A stretch of 64,000 nt of DNA from Populus alba (Eukaryota > Streptophyta > Magnoliopsida > Malpighiales > Salicaceae), in assembly GCF_005239225.2 (NCBI RefSeq), contig NC_133288.1, positions 19,784,169-19,848,168 on the forward strand, in the 5' to 3' direction. The notes under the pieces are model-generated. The model had not been told where the DNA came from. It did no database searches and worked only from the letters and a program-made list of their open reading frames with translations. Below are positions 51,230 through 62,708 of this stretch, piece by piece. A program made the position numbers and the translations under genes. Numbering within the stretch: position 1 is the stretch's first letter; each line of letters begins with the position of its first letter.

Positions 51230-51800
51230 TGGAAAAACTACTCATGATAGAAAAATATTTAGAAAACAATTCAGTTTTAATATGATTGTTAATATTGATT
51301 TTGTAACATCTGTTGCTGTATTAGGTTTTGTAATAACTCAAATCAAATATTCATGTTTTATACAAATTAAAATTAATTAACATGTATAAAAATCAACACA
51401 AAAATTTATTAAGATCTAATGGTTAGATACAAGATTTAAGATTCAATGAACCAGAAATAAAAATAGAGATAAGATGAGGTGGAACAAGGGAAGAAAAAGA
51501 AACGATTGCAAGATAAGCTGAGGTGGAATGAGAAAGAAACAAAAGAATGAGAGAAACAAACAGGGAAAAAATTAGGAGGGAAAGAAAGAATGAGTCACCG
51601 TAACATTTTTAGTGTTTTGTTTTTAACACTTTTAATATCATGAGATAATTCTAACCATACCATATAAAATACTACAAAACAATGTTGAAGTTGCTTAGTG
51701 GCTTTGTTTGAGATTAATTTTGAGTTAATGTATTTTAAGTTTTGGTTCATCTTAAACAAAACTATCAACCAATTATAATCATATTTGATGGTTTTTTATG
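51230..51800. repeat. Dispersed repeat, copy 2 (related to 6841-7260)
   Basis: Carries the same ordered blocks as copy 1: AAGATTCAATG, a purine-rich stretch, GAGTCACCG, GAGATAATTCTAA, and AAAATACTACAAAAC. It is expanded in the purine-rich part, with AGATAAG(C/A)TGAGGTGGAA occurring twice. Confidence 0.5.
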
Positions 51801-52152
51801 ATACAATTAAAATTATTTTGTCAAGATTTTTTTAACAGTATCAGATATAAAAATCCAGAACTTCAATGCATTCCCTGTAACCCCTTTTTTCCCCTTCTTT
51901 TTCTTTTTCATTTCCTTTTCATATCACATCAAGTTATCTCCTTTCATATTTCTTTACTTTTGGATCTTGAATCTTACCTTTTGACAACTACATCTTTATA
52001 GAATTTTATGTTTTCTTCTATGCATGTTAATTAATTTTACTTTTGAATTTTGAGTAAACAACCATTATTTCCAATAATTTTGTTTCAAAATTAATATTCA
52101 GACGTGTACCGAATAGATGATTGCCCGTCCGTGGAACTCTAACACAGGATTC

Positions 52153-52874
52153 GAGCCCGTTTGGCTCTGCGGCTGCGTTTCATGGAAAACGCAGCGCGCA
52201 GCCGTTTGGTTAAAAAAAAAAAGCATTTTACTGTTCACTGGGCCCCACTTAAATTTTGCGTTTTTAACGCAGAAAATGGAAAGCATCAATTTCATGCTTT
52301 TCTCTTTACTGTTCATGCGAACAGTACAGGAGAACTGCACTGTTCACTCAAAAACTAGTGAACAGTGCACTCTCTTGCACTGTTCACTTGCCTGCGTCTC
52401 TTCTTTTTTTTTTTTTTTAGTGTGTTATTTTTTTAACATTTAAAAAAAAAAATTAGTTTAGAGTGAAATTTATACCTGATAATATTTTATCTAATTTTAT
52501 TACATGCTAAAAATATTATAAAAAATATAGTTTTTGTTTGATGTATTTCGTATGTAATGAAATTATAAATGGTTTTATGGAATAATAAAAAAAATATTTT
52601 ATATAAAGTATGATTTATTTAATGATAAAATAACAATAGTTAAATCTACAATATTTAAATTAAAAATCATGAGTACTAATATATATTTTTAAAATTATTT
52701 TAAAATTCATTTTTAACCAAAAACATTAAATTATTTTTTCTTCAACTTCAATTTCAACCACAGTTTTAACCAAACACCTATTTTTTCAAACTAAACTCAA
52801 CTAAAAGTACTTTTTATAAAACAATTTTTTTAAAATCATAACCACAACAACTACCGCAATGTCAAACACACTCG
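52153..52874 (+). mobile_element. Non-autonomous terminal-repeat element, copy A
   Basis: About 722 bp, from GAGCCCGTTTGG to the reverse complement of GAGTGTGTTTGA, so the ends are imperfect inverted repeats sharing GAG and TTTG. Inside, 52357-52388 forms a hairpin with a 13-bp perfect stem (AGTGAACAGTGCA) and a 6-base loop. The AT-rich half (about 52440-52700) matches the reverse complement of 62880-63180 closely. There is no coding capacity. I infer a MITE-like element; its superfamily and target-site duplication are unclear. Confidence 0.7.
52357..52388 (+). repeat. Hairpin in copy A, 13-bp perfect stem
   Basis: AGTGAACAGTGCA pairs with TGCACTGTTCACT around a CTCTCT loop. Further partial copies of TGCACTGTTCACT lie just upstream (near 52335). 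Confidence 0.9.
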
Positions 52875-53139
52875 AAAGCACCAGTGACGGAGCAGTTCCA
52901 AAAAGCAAAGAAAAGGACATGATGACGGGGGCATTGCTCGTTAATAAAGACAATCTGTTTCGGTAATTGCATTATTATGGCTCGCAGGTTAATGAGCGTG
53001 AAGTTAATATAGTGAAGCTGCGAGGTCATTATTTCTGCTCATGGAGGTAAAATGTAGGAGCTCCTGCGATAATTTTTTTTCTTCCACCTTTTTTCTCTCT
53101 TCTCCACCTTAAAATATGTGATGGTCTTGCATAGTTGAA
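52875..53139. other. Spacer, no gene seen
   Basis: Short patch of moderate composition without coding motifs. Confidence 0.5.
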
Positions 53140-54480
53140 AATAGTCCTTACTCATTTAATTATATCAAATTTAATTTATTTATTTTTTAATTTTATTTTT
53201 TAGCATTTAGTTTTTTTTATCAAATTTGAATATCATTTTTTTAATTCCTATGTATTTTGCTTTTAATCTTTTTTTTGATTGAATTTTATTTTTTGATTTA
53301 ATCCGTAATCATTTCATTTTATTTTTTTTCTTCTTGAATTTGATTACATTCTTATGATTGCAATTCCTTTTTATTTTGAGTTATTTTTTTTATTAGTTTT
53401 TTTTTTCCAATTTAATCCCTTATTGTTTAATTTCATTGATTTTTCATATTGTATTTGATGCGCTTTTTTTTCTATCATACTTTTAATACCTAATTTAGTA
53501 GTCGACCCCCATCATGTCTCAGGTTATGTGTTGAGTTTAATAATATGGGTTATTGGAGTCAATCGGAATTTTTTTTTTATTGTGTATGAAGTAAAAATAA
53601 CATTATTTTGATAAAAAAAAAATAATGGCAAAAAACAAAACGGGTGTTGACATTATTTTTTTCATTGCTAATCGCTGGATTTTTTATTCAGCTATAAAAT
53701 AAAAATGATATTATTTTGATAAAAAAAATAATAGGGAAAAAAAATTCAACTATGATCCTTTTTTTCTTATTGGTTTTTTTTTTGGATTCTTTTTTAGATT
53801 TTATTTTTTCCAGTTTCATCTATTTCTATCTGATTTTGTTTTGTTTTTATATTAAATATGCTACTCATTCTCTTTGTTGTTGCTTTTTTATTCTTTTCTT
53901 GTTTTTCTTTCTTTCAATTTTGCCCCTCAACATTTTATTTTTTTTTTCAAATTTAGTTCTTATTTTTTTAATTGTTTTTTTTTAATTTTCTTAATTTGTT
54001 TTATCTTTTAATTTTTTCCTTCAACATTTTATTTCATTTGTTTTTTCATTCAATTTTAGTTCTTATTCTTTTAATTGCTTTTTTTTTTATCCTTTTTATT
54101 TTTTTATTCTATTTTTTGATCAAGTCCCTCATTATTTTATTTTATTAGTTTTTATACCAGATTTGGTTCTTATTGTTTTAATTACTATTTATTTTCTTTT
54201 TTAGTTTTGTGATGATTACAAACTTTGTTCAAGACTTATTTCTGGTCTTCTATATGATTATCTTGGTCTCATGACTAGAGCTGCTAATTTTAAAGATTTT
54301 CCTGATTTAACTTTTTTTTTTTAATATCATCATTTGATATTAGGCTATTAAGTCTTGAGCTTTTTATTTTTTTTCCCTTGACCTTCCTCTGGGGTTATCC
54401 TGGATTGCGAGTTAGTCAAGTTAACTCGGGTTCATTTAGGTTATCATCGTTTGAATACCTTTTTTATGATAGAAAAAAAA
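53140..54480 (+). repeat. T-rich array of degenerate units plus CAAGTTAACTCGGGT module
   Basis: Over 1.3 kb of sequence built from variants of one phrase: a T run, then CAAATTTGGTTCTTATT-like sequence, TTTTAATTGC, a T run, and TTTAATCCCTCATTATTT or CCCTCAACATTT. It ends with GCGAGTTAGTCAAGTTAACT near 54407. The frame at 53716-53985 is F/L/I-only and compositional. Confidence 0.55.
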
Positions 54481-54514
54481 ACTCAACTATAACCTTGTTT
54501 GGTATTATGGTTTA

Positions 54515-54690
54515 ACTATGTTTTTTAAAATTAAATTTTTTTATATTCAAATTTTTTTTTTTGATGTTTTTAATATCATTTTGAAAATCTTTTAATATCG
54601 TTTTGATGTATTAACATAAAAATAATTTTTTTTAAATAATAATATTTTGATACATTTACAAAACAAAAAATAATTTAAAAAACAATATCT
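54515..54690 (+). repeat. AAATATTTTTTATTT-family repeat, diverged copy
   Basis: Contains TTTTTGATGTTTTTAATATC, ATCGTTTTGATGTATTAACA and AATAATATTTTGATACATTT, the reverse-style arrangement of the family seen at 38370-38570. Confidence 0.4.
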
Positions 54691-55319
54691 ACCACGTTCT
54701 TTAATACACCCCACATGTATATATGGAATGACCCAAACTTGTTCCTTAGTGATAGATGATGAGTTAATTTTAAACTAACTATTTTTAACATTCATTCTAT
54801 AACAAATTTAATTGATATATTATATTAAACTCAATTTTATTAAGTTCATAATTGAGCTCATTAATTTCATCGTTAATTTAGTTAATTTAATCACGTGGTT
54901 ATTTTTGTGTCAGATTTGTTTTTAACATTGTCATGGAGAAAAAGTTAGATGTGAGTTGCTTGTTAAATTTTCTTGCTCAAAATTACATATTTTTATAAAA
55001 TTCAAAATGATAGATGGCGTTAATTGATAAACTCTGAAAAAAATAATCCAAACGGAATAAAATTCAAAAGCATTTTGGAAAAAAAACTCTTAAAATATAC
55101 AAAATTCGTTATTTAATCAATTAAGCATCAACGCATAGGTTTCTCAAAATGTACAGGTTATTTTTTTTTTTTTTTACTGAAACTCTTTTTTTTTTAAAAT
55201 CAAATAAAATTATTGCAAATTATTCTGAAATTCTTCATCTTTTTTTTTTTCAAATACAGGGTGAACAAATTAAAAAAAATTAAATTAATTATTATCTAGT
55301 CTAATAAACTTTTAAATAT
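54691..55319. other. AT-rich spacer, no gene seen
   Basis: Long T and A runs. No motifs. Confidence 0.6.
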
Positions 55320-55520
55320 ATAAACTAGGGGTGATCATTTTTAGTTCGGTTCGGTTTGATTTTTATAAAAAAAAAAAAAATCAAACCAAATTTTTTTTAA
55401 AAAAACCAAAACTGGTTTCAGTTCAATTTTTTAGAACAAGAATTGGTTCAAACTGATTTTTTTATTTGGCTCGATTTTTTCTGATTTGGTTTAGTTTTTT
55501 GATTTTTTAGTATTTTTGCT
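55320..55520 (+). repeat. GGTTCGGTTT-type dispersed repeat
   Basis: Starts AGGGGTGATCATTTTTAG, then TTCGGTTCGGTTTGATTTTT, TCAAACCAAA, AAACCAAAACTGGTTTCAG and TTTGGTTTAGTTTTTTGATT. Similar in design to 40741-40860. Confidence 0.5.
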
Positions 55521-57249
55521 CAACCTAGTATAAACAACTATACAATCCAAATTGGACCAGTATGATAAATAAATGTATGAACTAATGACTAGGGTTTTTT
55601 TTTTTCCCCTAGAGTCATGGAGCTAAATTCCTACCGATAATTCATGTGCAATAGTTTTTTTAATTTCATAAATTGTTTCCATTAGCAAGGGGTTTCTTTT
55701 TTCTTTGTGTTGATATTTGTTTCGCCTCGAGGGAGTAAGAGAGAGTGTTTCTCAATTTCTTTGTTTTTTTTTTTTTTATTTAAACTAGCCAATTAATTTA
55801 TTTCCATTAAAGTTGAACTAAATAACAAATGGCAAGTATCAAAGCGAACATCTGGGCCATCTTTGATTGATTTGGAAATAATAGCATAAAGTTAAAAATT
55901 AAAATTGTTATATAGTTTTATAATAACTATAAAAGCTGGTCTTCAAATATTAGATAAATTTTAATTATATAATAGAAAATATAAATATTATTTTATACAT
56001 CTTATCTAAAAAAAATTGTATTATACTTATTTTCAATGACAAAAATATCTATTATACTCTTGTAAAAAAAATTGCATAAAATATTTATGGTAAAAGATTA
56101 TTAATCCTCGAGTGATTTGAAACGACAATAAAATCCAGTCTTTACTTTTGAAACGACATATCATCCGCCAAACATGTGAAGAGGAAAATATGCGATCCAT
56201 TTACGTCATAATCTGACGGTTGATGTTCTACATCCCAAATGGCAATTTGCTAGGGGATAAGGTGCAAGTAATGAAAGAAAGATCGGGGGAATCATAAATT
56301 CAATCATAGCTGTATTGCATGACACCACGCGCGCGGGCGCGTATATATATAGTCCTCTTTATAAGACACAATTGCTATTAATGTAATAATAATAATTATT
56401 TTTTTGAAAATATATTAAAAATAATATATATATATTTTTATATTATTATATTAAAATAATATTAAAATATTAAAAATTTAATTTTAAACAAAAAACAACT
56501 CTATTTAAAAAGCTATTTAGACCATGTCTTTTCAAATTCTCTAGACAATCATTTAAAAATAAGTTCTAGTAGTCTTCAATTTAGATCTAAGATCTTCTTT
56601 TATTTACATCAGTTGTTCAATAGTGAGGGGGGGATTTTCATGGAGATTGGGACTGTTAAAATTAATGGTCTTATAATCACCTAGAGTTGACGGATATACA
56701 CTCCAAGAAAATTTTAGATAGAAAAATGTATTATGCTGTCCATTCTTCTAGTTTGGAATTAGCAGCTAAGCAACCTTATTGGACCGACCTATCAATTCTC
56801 ATCTTTGTATGTCCAATAACTTTTTTTTGTGTTGTAATCTTAATTATTTTTATAACAAAGTTAAGTTCCTTTTTATTTTAATTGGTGTTTAGTACTAAAA
56901 TTATTCTCTAGACATATTTTTAAAAGAAGTAAACAAGAACATATTGTTAGAGATTCATGGAATGAAAAGTACCATTACCAACCACCAATCTCAAAATTAT
57001 GTATAATTAAGCATTTATAACAAACAAAATGAAAATCTTCCTATCGACATGATAATAGGTTGTCATGTTCATTAGAAAAAAAAAAAGTTTAACTAGAAAA
57101 CAATGACTCAAGACAATATTAGACAACTTGTTATTGGAACCAAATTGACTATAATGTCAGTGGAAGCTTTACTAAAGTGGTGGGGTTATACAAAGTAGTA
57201 GTTAGGATCCTATGTTTTGAGTTAAAAGTGTGGTTGTTGCTTGGATTGT
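55521..57249. other. AT-rich spacer, no gene seen
   Basis: Includes a diverged copy of the AAATATTTTTTATTT family at about 56390-56510. The 64-codon frame at 56687-56881 ends in a hydrophobic stretch but has no recognisable motif. Confidence 0.55.
56326..56351 (+). repeat. Alternating purine-pyrimidine tract, CG then AT
   Basis: ACGCGCGCGGGCGCG runs directly into TATATATATA, an abrupt GC-only to AT-only switch with nearly perfect purine-pyrimidine alternation. Confidence 0.9.
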
Positions 57250-58109
57250 TTTGGTGTCATGACCCAGAAAAAACATATTTACTTGTAGATGTTAACTTTT
57301 ATTCGGTGTAATTTTTTTTTAATTCCTCCTGTAACATGAACATACCAAGTTATTGACATCTTCATTCCTTACACAATTCATATCATAATTATGGTTCAAT
57401 CATCTTGAACCTCTTTCCCAATCACAAAAAGATAATAGACATGTATTTTCCGATAATAAATGTGCAATCAATAAAAACAAATACATAAATAATATTTAGG
57501 TTTACATAACTTGCAAAGTTAATTGATTCTAAGAAAAATAATAAAAACTTAGATTATGAATGTAATGCTCCTACTATTTTATCTAGGATAATTTCTTAGT
57601 TAAATATAAAAAATTAGGGTAAATTCTTCTCTTTCTTCTTCTTTTTTTCTTGCTATCATTTTAACATTTCTAATCATACGAGCAACTATGATAAAATGCA
57701 AATACTTAATACAACACAAAGATATTTTTAAGTATGACATTCATAATAATTACATATAACAATTTTGTTCTACAAATAAAAAGTTTATTCAATCTCTTTT
57801 ACATCATTCATAATTTTTAAAATACATATTGATCAATATAAATACACAAAAAATAGAATATATTCAAGCAAGATCTATTCTACTGTTGCGAGGGTCCTGA
57901 AAATAAGATTAACATTTTATCAACATAATTATCAATAAATGCAATGTATCATTTCACTACACCCATATAAAAAATATTTTTCCTTTATACTTTATTATGA
58001 ATTATTAATATCTTACACTTCCATATTCATCCAATTAATTCCAATCTTAGCCGTTTCACCAAGGTACTACTCTCTCATTAGGGACAATAATTCATTCGCT
58101 CACATATCA

Positions 58110-58555
58110 AGCACTAGTTCATCAATCCAATTACCAGCACTAGTTTATCCGTCCAATTACCAGCATTAGTTCATTTGTCTAATTACCAGGCATTAGTTCA
58201 CTCACCCAATCACCGATACTAATTCATCCGCTCAATTACTGGTACTAGTTCACCCGCCCAATTACCTGATATTAGTTCATCCATCTAATTACCAGGCATT
58301 AGTTCACTCGCCCAATCACCGGTACTAATTCATCCGCTCAATTACCAACACTAGTTCACCTGTTTAATTACCGGGCATTAGTTCATCCGCCCAATTACTG
58401 GCACTACATCATCCACCTAATTACCAGCACTAATCATCAGCCTTATTACCAGGCATCAGTACTTCACTCGTCCAATTACCGGTACTAATTCATTCGCTCA
58501 ATTACCGGGCATTAATTCACTCGCCCACTTACCAGTACTAATTCATCCACCAAAA
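58110..58555 (+). repeat. Minisatellite, unit 26-27 bp, about 16-17 copies
   Basis: The consensus is close to ACTAGTTCATCCGCCCAATT followed by ACCGGC. Units alternate between ACTAGTTCA, ATTAGTTCA and ACTAATTCA forms, and some carry an extra G (ACCAGGC). A few units are truncated near 58435-58460. Confidence 0.92.
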
Positions 58556-59068
58556 TATGTACATCCATTAACATCAAAACATAAATTACAAAAAATTCTA
58601 ATTAAAATTGACACATGTTTTTCAATTAAATCTTTCTACAAAAATTCAAGATGTCGGATACTGACCTACTGGTGATGCTCGAATAATAGCTTCCCGTTGT
58701 TGGTTGGAGCCTCCAACCTCTCTTGTTTCATTTAAAAGATCACATAATTTCAATACTTCATCATCCAATAATTTACTTAAAACTTTTCAACATAGTAAGA
58801 TTTTCGATCAATACAATTTTAATACTCGAAATTATTATCATTATTTTTTTTTCTTCATGTTCTTTAATAATTCCACAAATAATTCTTACAATGTTGCATC
58901 CACCTAAACTGTTAATTCACCACAATTATAAGGAAATCTTATATTATTATAAAAAATTCCCAATAACTATATGAAATAACTATAGGAAATTTAATTTCTT
59001 TACACCTAATTCAACATATCATTTCATTATTATTATTTTCACTATTTAAATGCAATTCATTAATTTCT

Positions 59069-59193
59069 TCAAGTTTGAAGTTTTATTTCTTATATTTTCC
59101 AAGGTCAGATTCATTTTTTTAAGAGGAGGATTCAAGCTTGAAGTTTTATTTCTTATATTTTTCATGGTCAAATTCATCTTTTTAAGAGGAGGA
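59069..59193 (+). repeat. Tandem duplication, 63-bp period, two copies
   Basis: Each copy starts TCAAG(T/C)TTGAAGTTTTATT and ends TTTTTAAGAGGAGGAT, with a handful of differences between them. Confidence 0.9.
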
Positions 59194-60425
59194 TAAATTC
59201 CCTTCTACTCTAAATTTTAATCCAGTATCCAAACTCAATCCATCCCTTTAAGTCATAAAAAATCTTCAATTACATCAATTTAACCTGCCCTTCAAAATTC
59301 TTTACCTTTGTCAAAAATTCAAATAAAAATTGTGACATGATAATTCTTCAACTTTTCACTTAATTAACTTTAACCCATTTATTTGTTTTTCATGCCAAGA
59401 TATAATACTCTAGCACAACTTCACAAATTACACCCATCATTTCTATTTATCTAAGAGTTCCATAATCACATATAATAATAACTAAGTATCAATGTATAAA
59501 ATTTCACTAATCAACATAATAAGATCATATATACTTATAACATAATAAGAGATCAATAGCAAATCCAAGGTGGAAACCATTTTTTATCCCCCTCCATCTT
59601 CTTTTCTTTTCCTTTTTTTTTTCCCTTACAAATTAACCTAATTAATGACAAGCCCAACATTTATTCCCTCAACAAATATATAGTCAATATAAATTCATGT
59701 ATTCAAACCACCCTAACATCAAGAACTCACATTCACATAACACTAATTCTATTCAATCCAAGAACAAACATGAAAAACAACATAATGGATCATTATGAAG
59801 AGTTTTCTTGCCCTTATGGAATGAAGAATTTAAAGCCAAAACAATTTGAATAAAGTTCTACTTCACACTTCCCTCTAATTTTAATTTTTTCTTCTCTAAA
59901 AGCACACTTAAAATCTTTAAACTCCTTGTAGTCTCTGTAATGTATCAAACCCTCTCTTTAATTACTTAACACTTTTTCTATCTTACATTTTTTTTTTAAA
60001 AAAAAAATTCAAGCAATTTCCATGAAAAATAACAAAAGCTCTATTTTCACATTTTCTTCTCTTGGTCGGCTGCACACTCCCTTTTTTTTCATTGCTGGCA
60101 ACTTACAAAGAGGGTTGTTTTGGGCAAAGTTTCAATTTGGTCCCTAAGAAAATTTCTAGACACTTATTTGTGCTATTTGTTCTTTTATCTGAAAAACTCT
60201 TATCACACTCCAAAAATTCTGAAACTTTAACCTGAGTTAAAATAATATTGTATAAGACTCCACACAAAATTTCAACTTAATCTAATGACCAGATTGAAAG
60301 AAACGTGCTATAACGTAAAATTAGCCGGTTTGTGATTTTTCATTAAAAATTCAAATTTTTATATTTCATACTTATACAAGTCATATTAATTAATTTACTC
60401 AATTCTCGAGACCATTGCTTTTATC

Positions 60426-60463
<38 letters not shown>
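60426..60463 (+). repeat. (AT)n(GT)n microsatellite
   Basis: About five AT units followed by about 13 GT units. Confidence 0.95.
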
Positions 60464-60480
60464 ATTTATTTTTACCAGGG

Positions 60481-61849
60481 TTTACATTTGCAATTGGTGA
60501 GGTTGCTAAAAATACCTTCAAGATTATATGGTTTTTTAAAAAAGTTATAATGGGCTGACAAGGGTAAAATATTGGATTTGGATATATAAATCACTTGAGA
60601 AACAACTCTTTTTTTGTAGGTTTAGGAAATCTTTAGATGATTAAGTTAGCATTGGTGGTGAAGAAAAGGAAAATTAGGAGGTTGTGCTGTATGTGTTTAT
60701 AAAATAAAGCTTTAAAAGAAAAAAGATGAAGTTTTCTTGTTGTTGAGAAGATTGCGAAGGAGATATCGCTTATCTTAGGGTTCAGAGTAACATCAAGCTT
60801 CTATGAAAGCTACATTCATTCTAGATGTTGTGGGATGTGTAATGTTGATGACAATAACATGATCTATCTTTAAGGAACATGTGACCTAGTTACATGTTTT
60901 TATTTAATGCATGTATGTTTTATTTTGTGATTAGTAGCGAGTAGATTAGATTTGACAAATGGGTGGTGCATCTGAGAGGAGCAAATGGCTATAGGGTGAG
61001 TCCGTGCCTATCCAAGGTTGGGTTTGCATAAGATCTCAATGAGTTTTTCTATATGGGAATGTTGTCTTATTAAACTTTATGGACACCAATTCCCAATTTG
61101 ATGATGGATATTTTAACTTGTTGAGCAATAATGGTTTGTAAAGAGTCAAATCGATGATCCCAGTTTTTGAAAAACACTAAATTATATGATATACTCGAAC
61201 CCAAATGAATGGGAGCTCTATTGAATCTTGGATGTTTAAGTAAGTTTCGTGACCTATTATGATATTGATCCTGTATCTTCTATAAGCCATATATAAAAAA
61301 ATAAACTAAAAGGAAAAGGTAGTGTAAAATAGTGTTTTTACGATAACACTGCCATGATTTGTTATGGATTATAATAGAAAAATGATGATTTTCCCCTCAG
61401 TCAAATAGCATTTGGTTTGATTGATGGAGGTGATAGGATCTTTTTTATTTTTATGGACAATAAAAATATTAAAATACCCTTGAGACAAAAAAAAATATAT
61501 ATGTCTGATGCCTATGGGTAGTTTTGGTTTTTTATTTTTTAATATACAATTAGATCACTTATATGCCCTTAAAGTCAAAGAAAAAAAAAAGCCTTCGATC
61601 AAGGGTTTTTTTTTTTTTTTGTTATTGTTTTTCTTAAGGGCATTATGGTCTTTTAACCATTATTAAATTTTAAAAAGTTGTAAGCACATGCTTTATATCC
61701 AGCACGTGAGAGGCGTCTGGGCTCTTCTAGTAGCACGTGCGGTGCTTTCATGTGGTTGAACCTGACCTTCTATCATGTCATTGGATACTACTCGCGTTCT
61801 CTTCCTCCTAATAGAATGTTTGTTGATAGTGGTTTGATGGTTTGCTATT
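60481..61849. other. Spacer, no gene seen
   Basis: Moderate composition at 60480-61300 without any long frame. T runs follow near 61600. No motif recognised. Confidence 0.5.
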
Positions 61850-62600
61850 AGTGAGTCTTTTTCTTTCTCTCTTCTCCTTTAGAAATTACATATTGGTGTT
61901 TTTTGTTTTTTATATTTATACTTTGGTCCTGTTTCTATTAATTTCTTACTTTTGTCATCAACCCTCTCATAAAGGTTTTCTTTCTTTTCAATTTATTTAT
62001 TTAATTTTAATTTGTTATATATTGTTTTTTTAAGTTTGTCCTTACCTTTTGATTTTTCTCCTTAGCCCTTTTATAAATTTTTTATTTTTTTTTAATTTTG
62101 ACATTCAATCCAAGTTTATGATTTGTTATTTTTTCAACTTGCTCCTTATTTTTTTAATTTTTTTTGTTAAAGTTATTTTTCTTTTCAATAAAAAAATATT
62201 GTTCCTTTTCTTTTAGTTTTTTTTTTCTTGATCTTTTTATAAATTTTTTATTTATTTTCAATTTAATCCTTCAATTCTAATTTTTCATATATTAGTTTTT
62301 TTCAACATAATCCTTATTCTTTTGATTTCTAGTTTTTTTTCCTTAGCCTTTTCATAAAGTTTATTGGTTTTCAATTTCACTATTCAAATCAAGTTTATGG
62401 TGTATTATGTTTTTTTCAATTTGTTAGTCATTATTTTATTTTTTTTCTTTATGTTGGATTTATTTTTCTTACAGTTAAATCCTCCAATCAAAAAATTTTA
62501 GTTACCCTATAATCTATTTTTTTTATTTATATTTTAATTATCATATTTTATTTTAGATTTTTTTATGTAATTAATATTTTTTTTCTTGTTTTATTTCTAA
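61850..62600 (+). repeat. T-rich array of degenerate units
   Basis: Same construction as 53140-54220: a T run, CAATTTAATCCTTCAATT or TTCAACTTGCTCCTTATT, then TTTTGATTTCTAG. The frame at 61842-62033 is compositional. Confidence 0.5.
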
Positions 62601-62708
62601 GTGTTTAATTTGGTGGGGATTATGTATTACCATTTTTCAATAACTTAAAACTAAGCTAAAAGGTACTCAAACCCAGACATAGTCTCCTACATGTAGCATG
62701 TGGGACTA

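Larger units (their letters stand above)
57250..60480. repeat. Second G-poor block, probable non-coding transposon sequence
   Basis: The plus strand is again rich in A, T and C and scarce in G from about 57700 to 60060. It carries the minisatellite at 58110-58555 and a 63-bp tandem duplication at 59069-59193. TGTCATGACCC near 57255 resembles the start of some plant LTRs, but no matching end was found. No coding domain is present. Confidence 0.4.

Noticed and set aside
53716..53985. 89-codon hydrophobic frame that could suggest a membrane protein
   Set aside because: Made almost entirely of F, L, I, S and Y encoded by T-rich repeat units, with no loop or charged residue pattern typical of real membrane proteins.
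57255..57266. TGTCATGACCC as the start of an LTR
   Set aside because: No matching second copy, primer-binding site or polypurine tract could be found, so no element was called from this alone.
58110..58555. Regular repeats that could suggest a CRISPR array
   Set aside because: Units are contiguous 26-27-bp tandem repeats without unique spacers, in a plant nuclear context.
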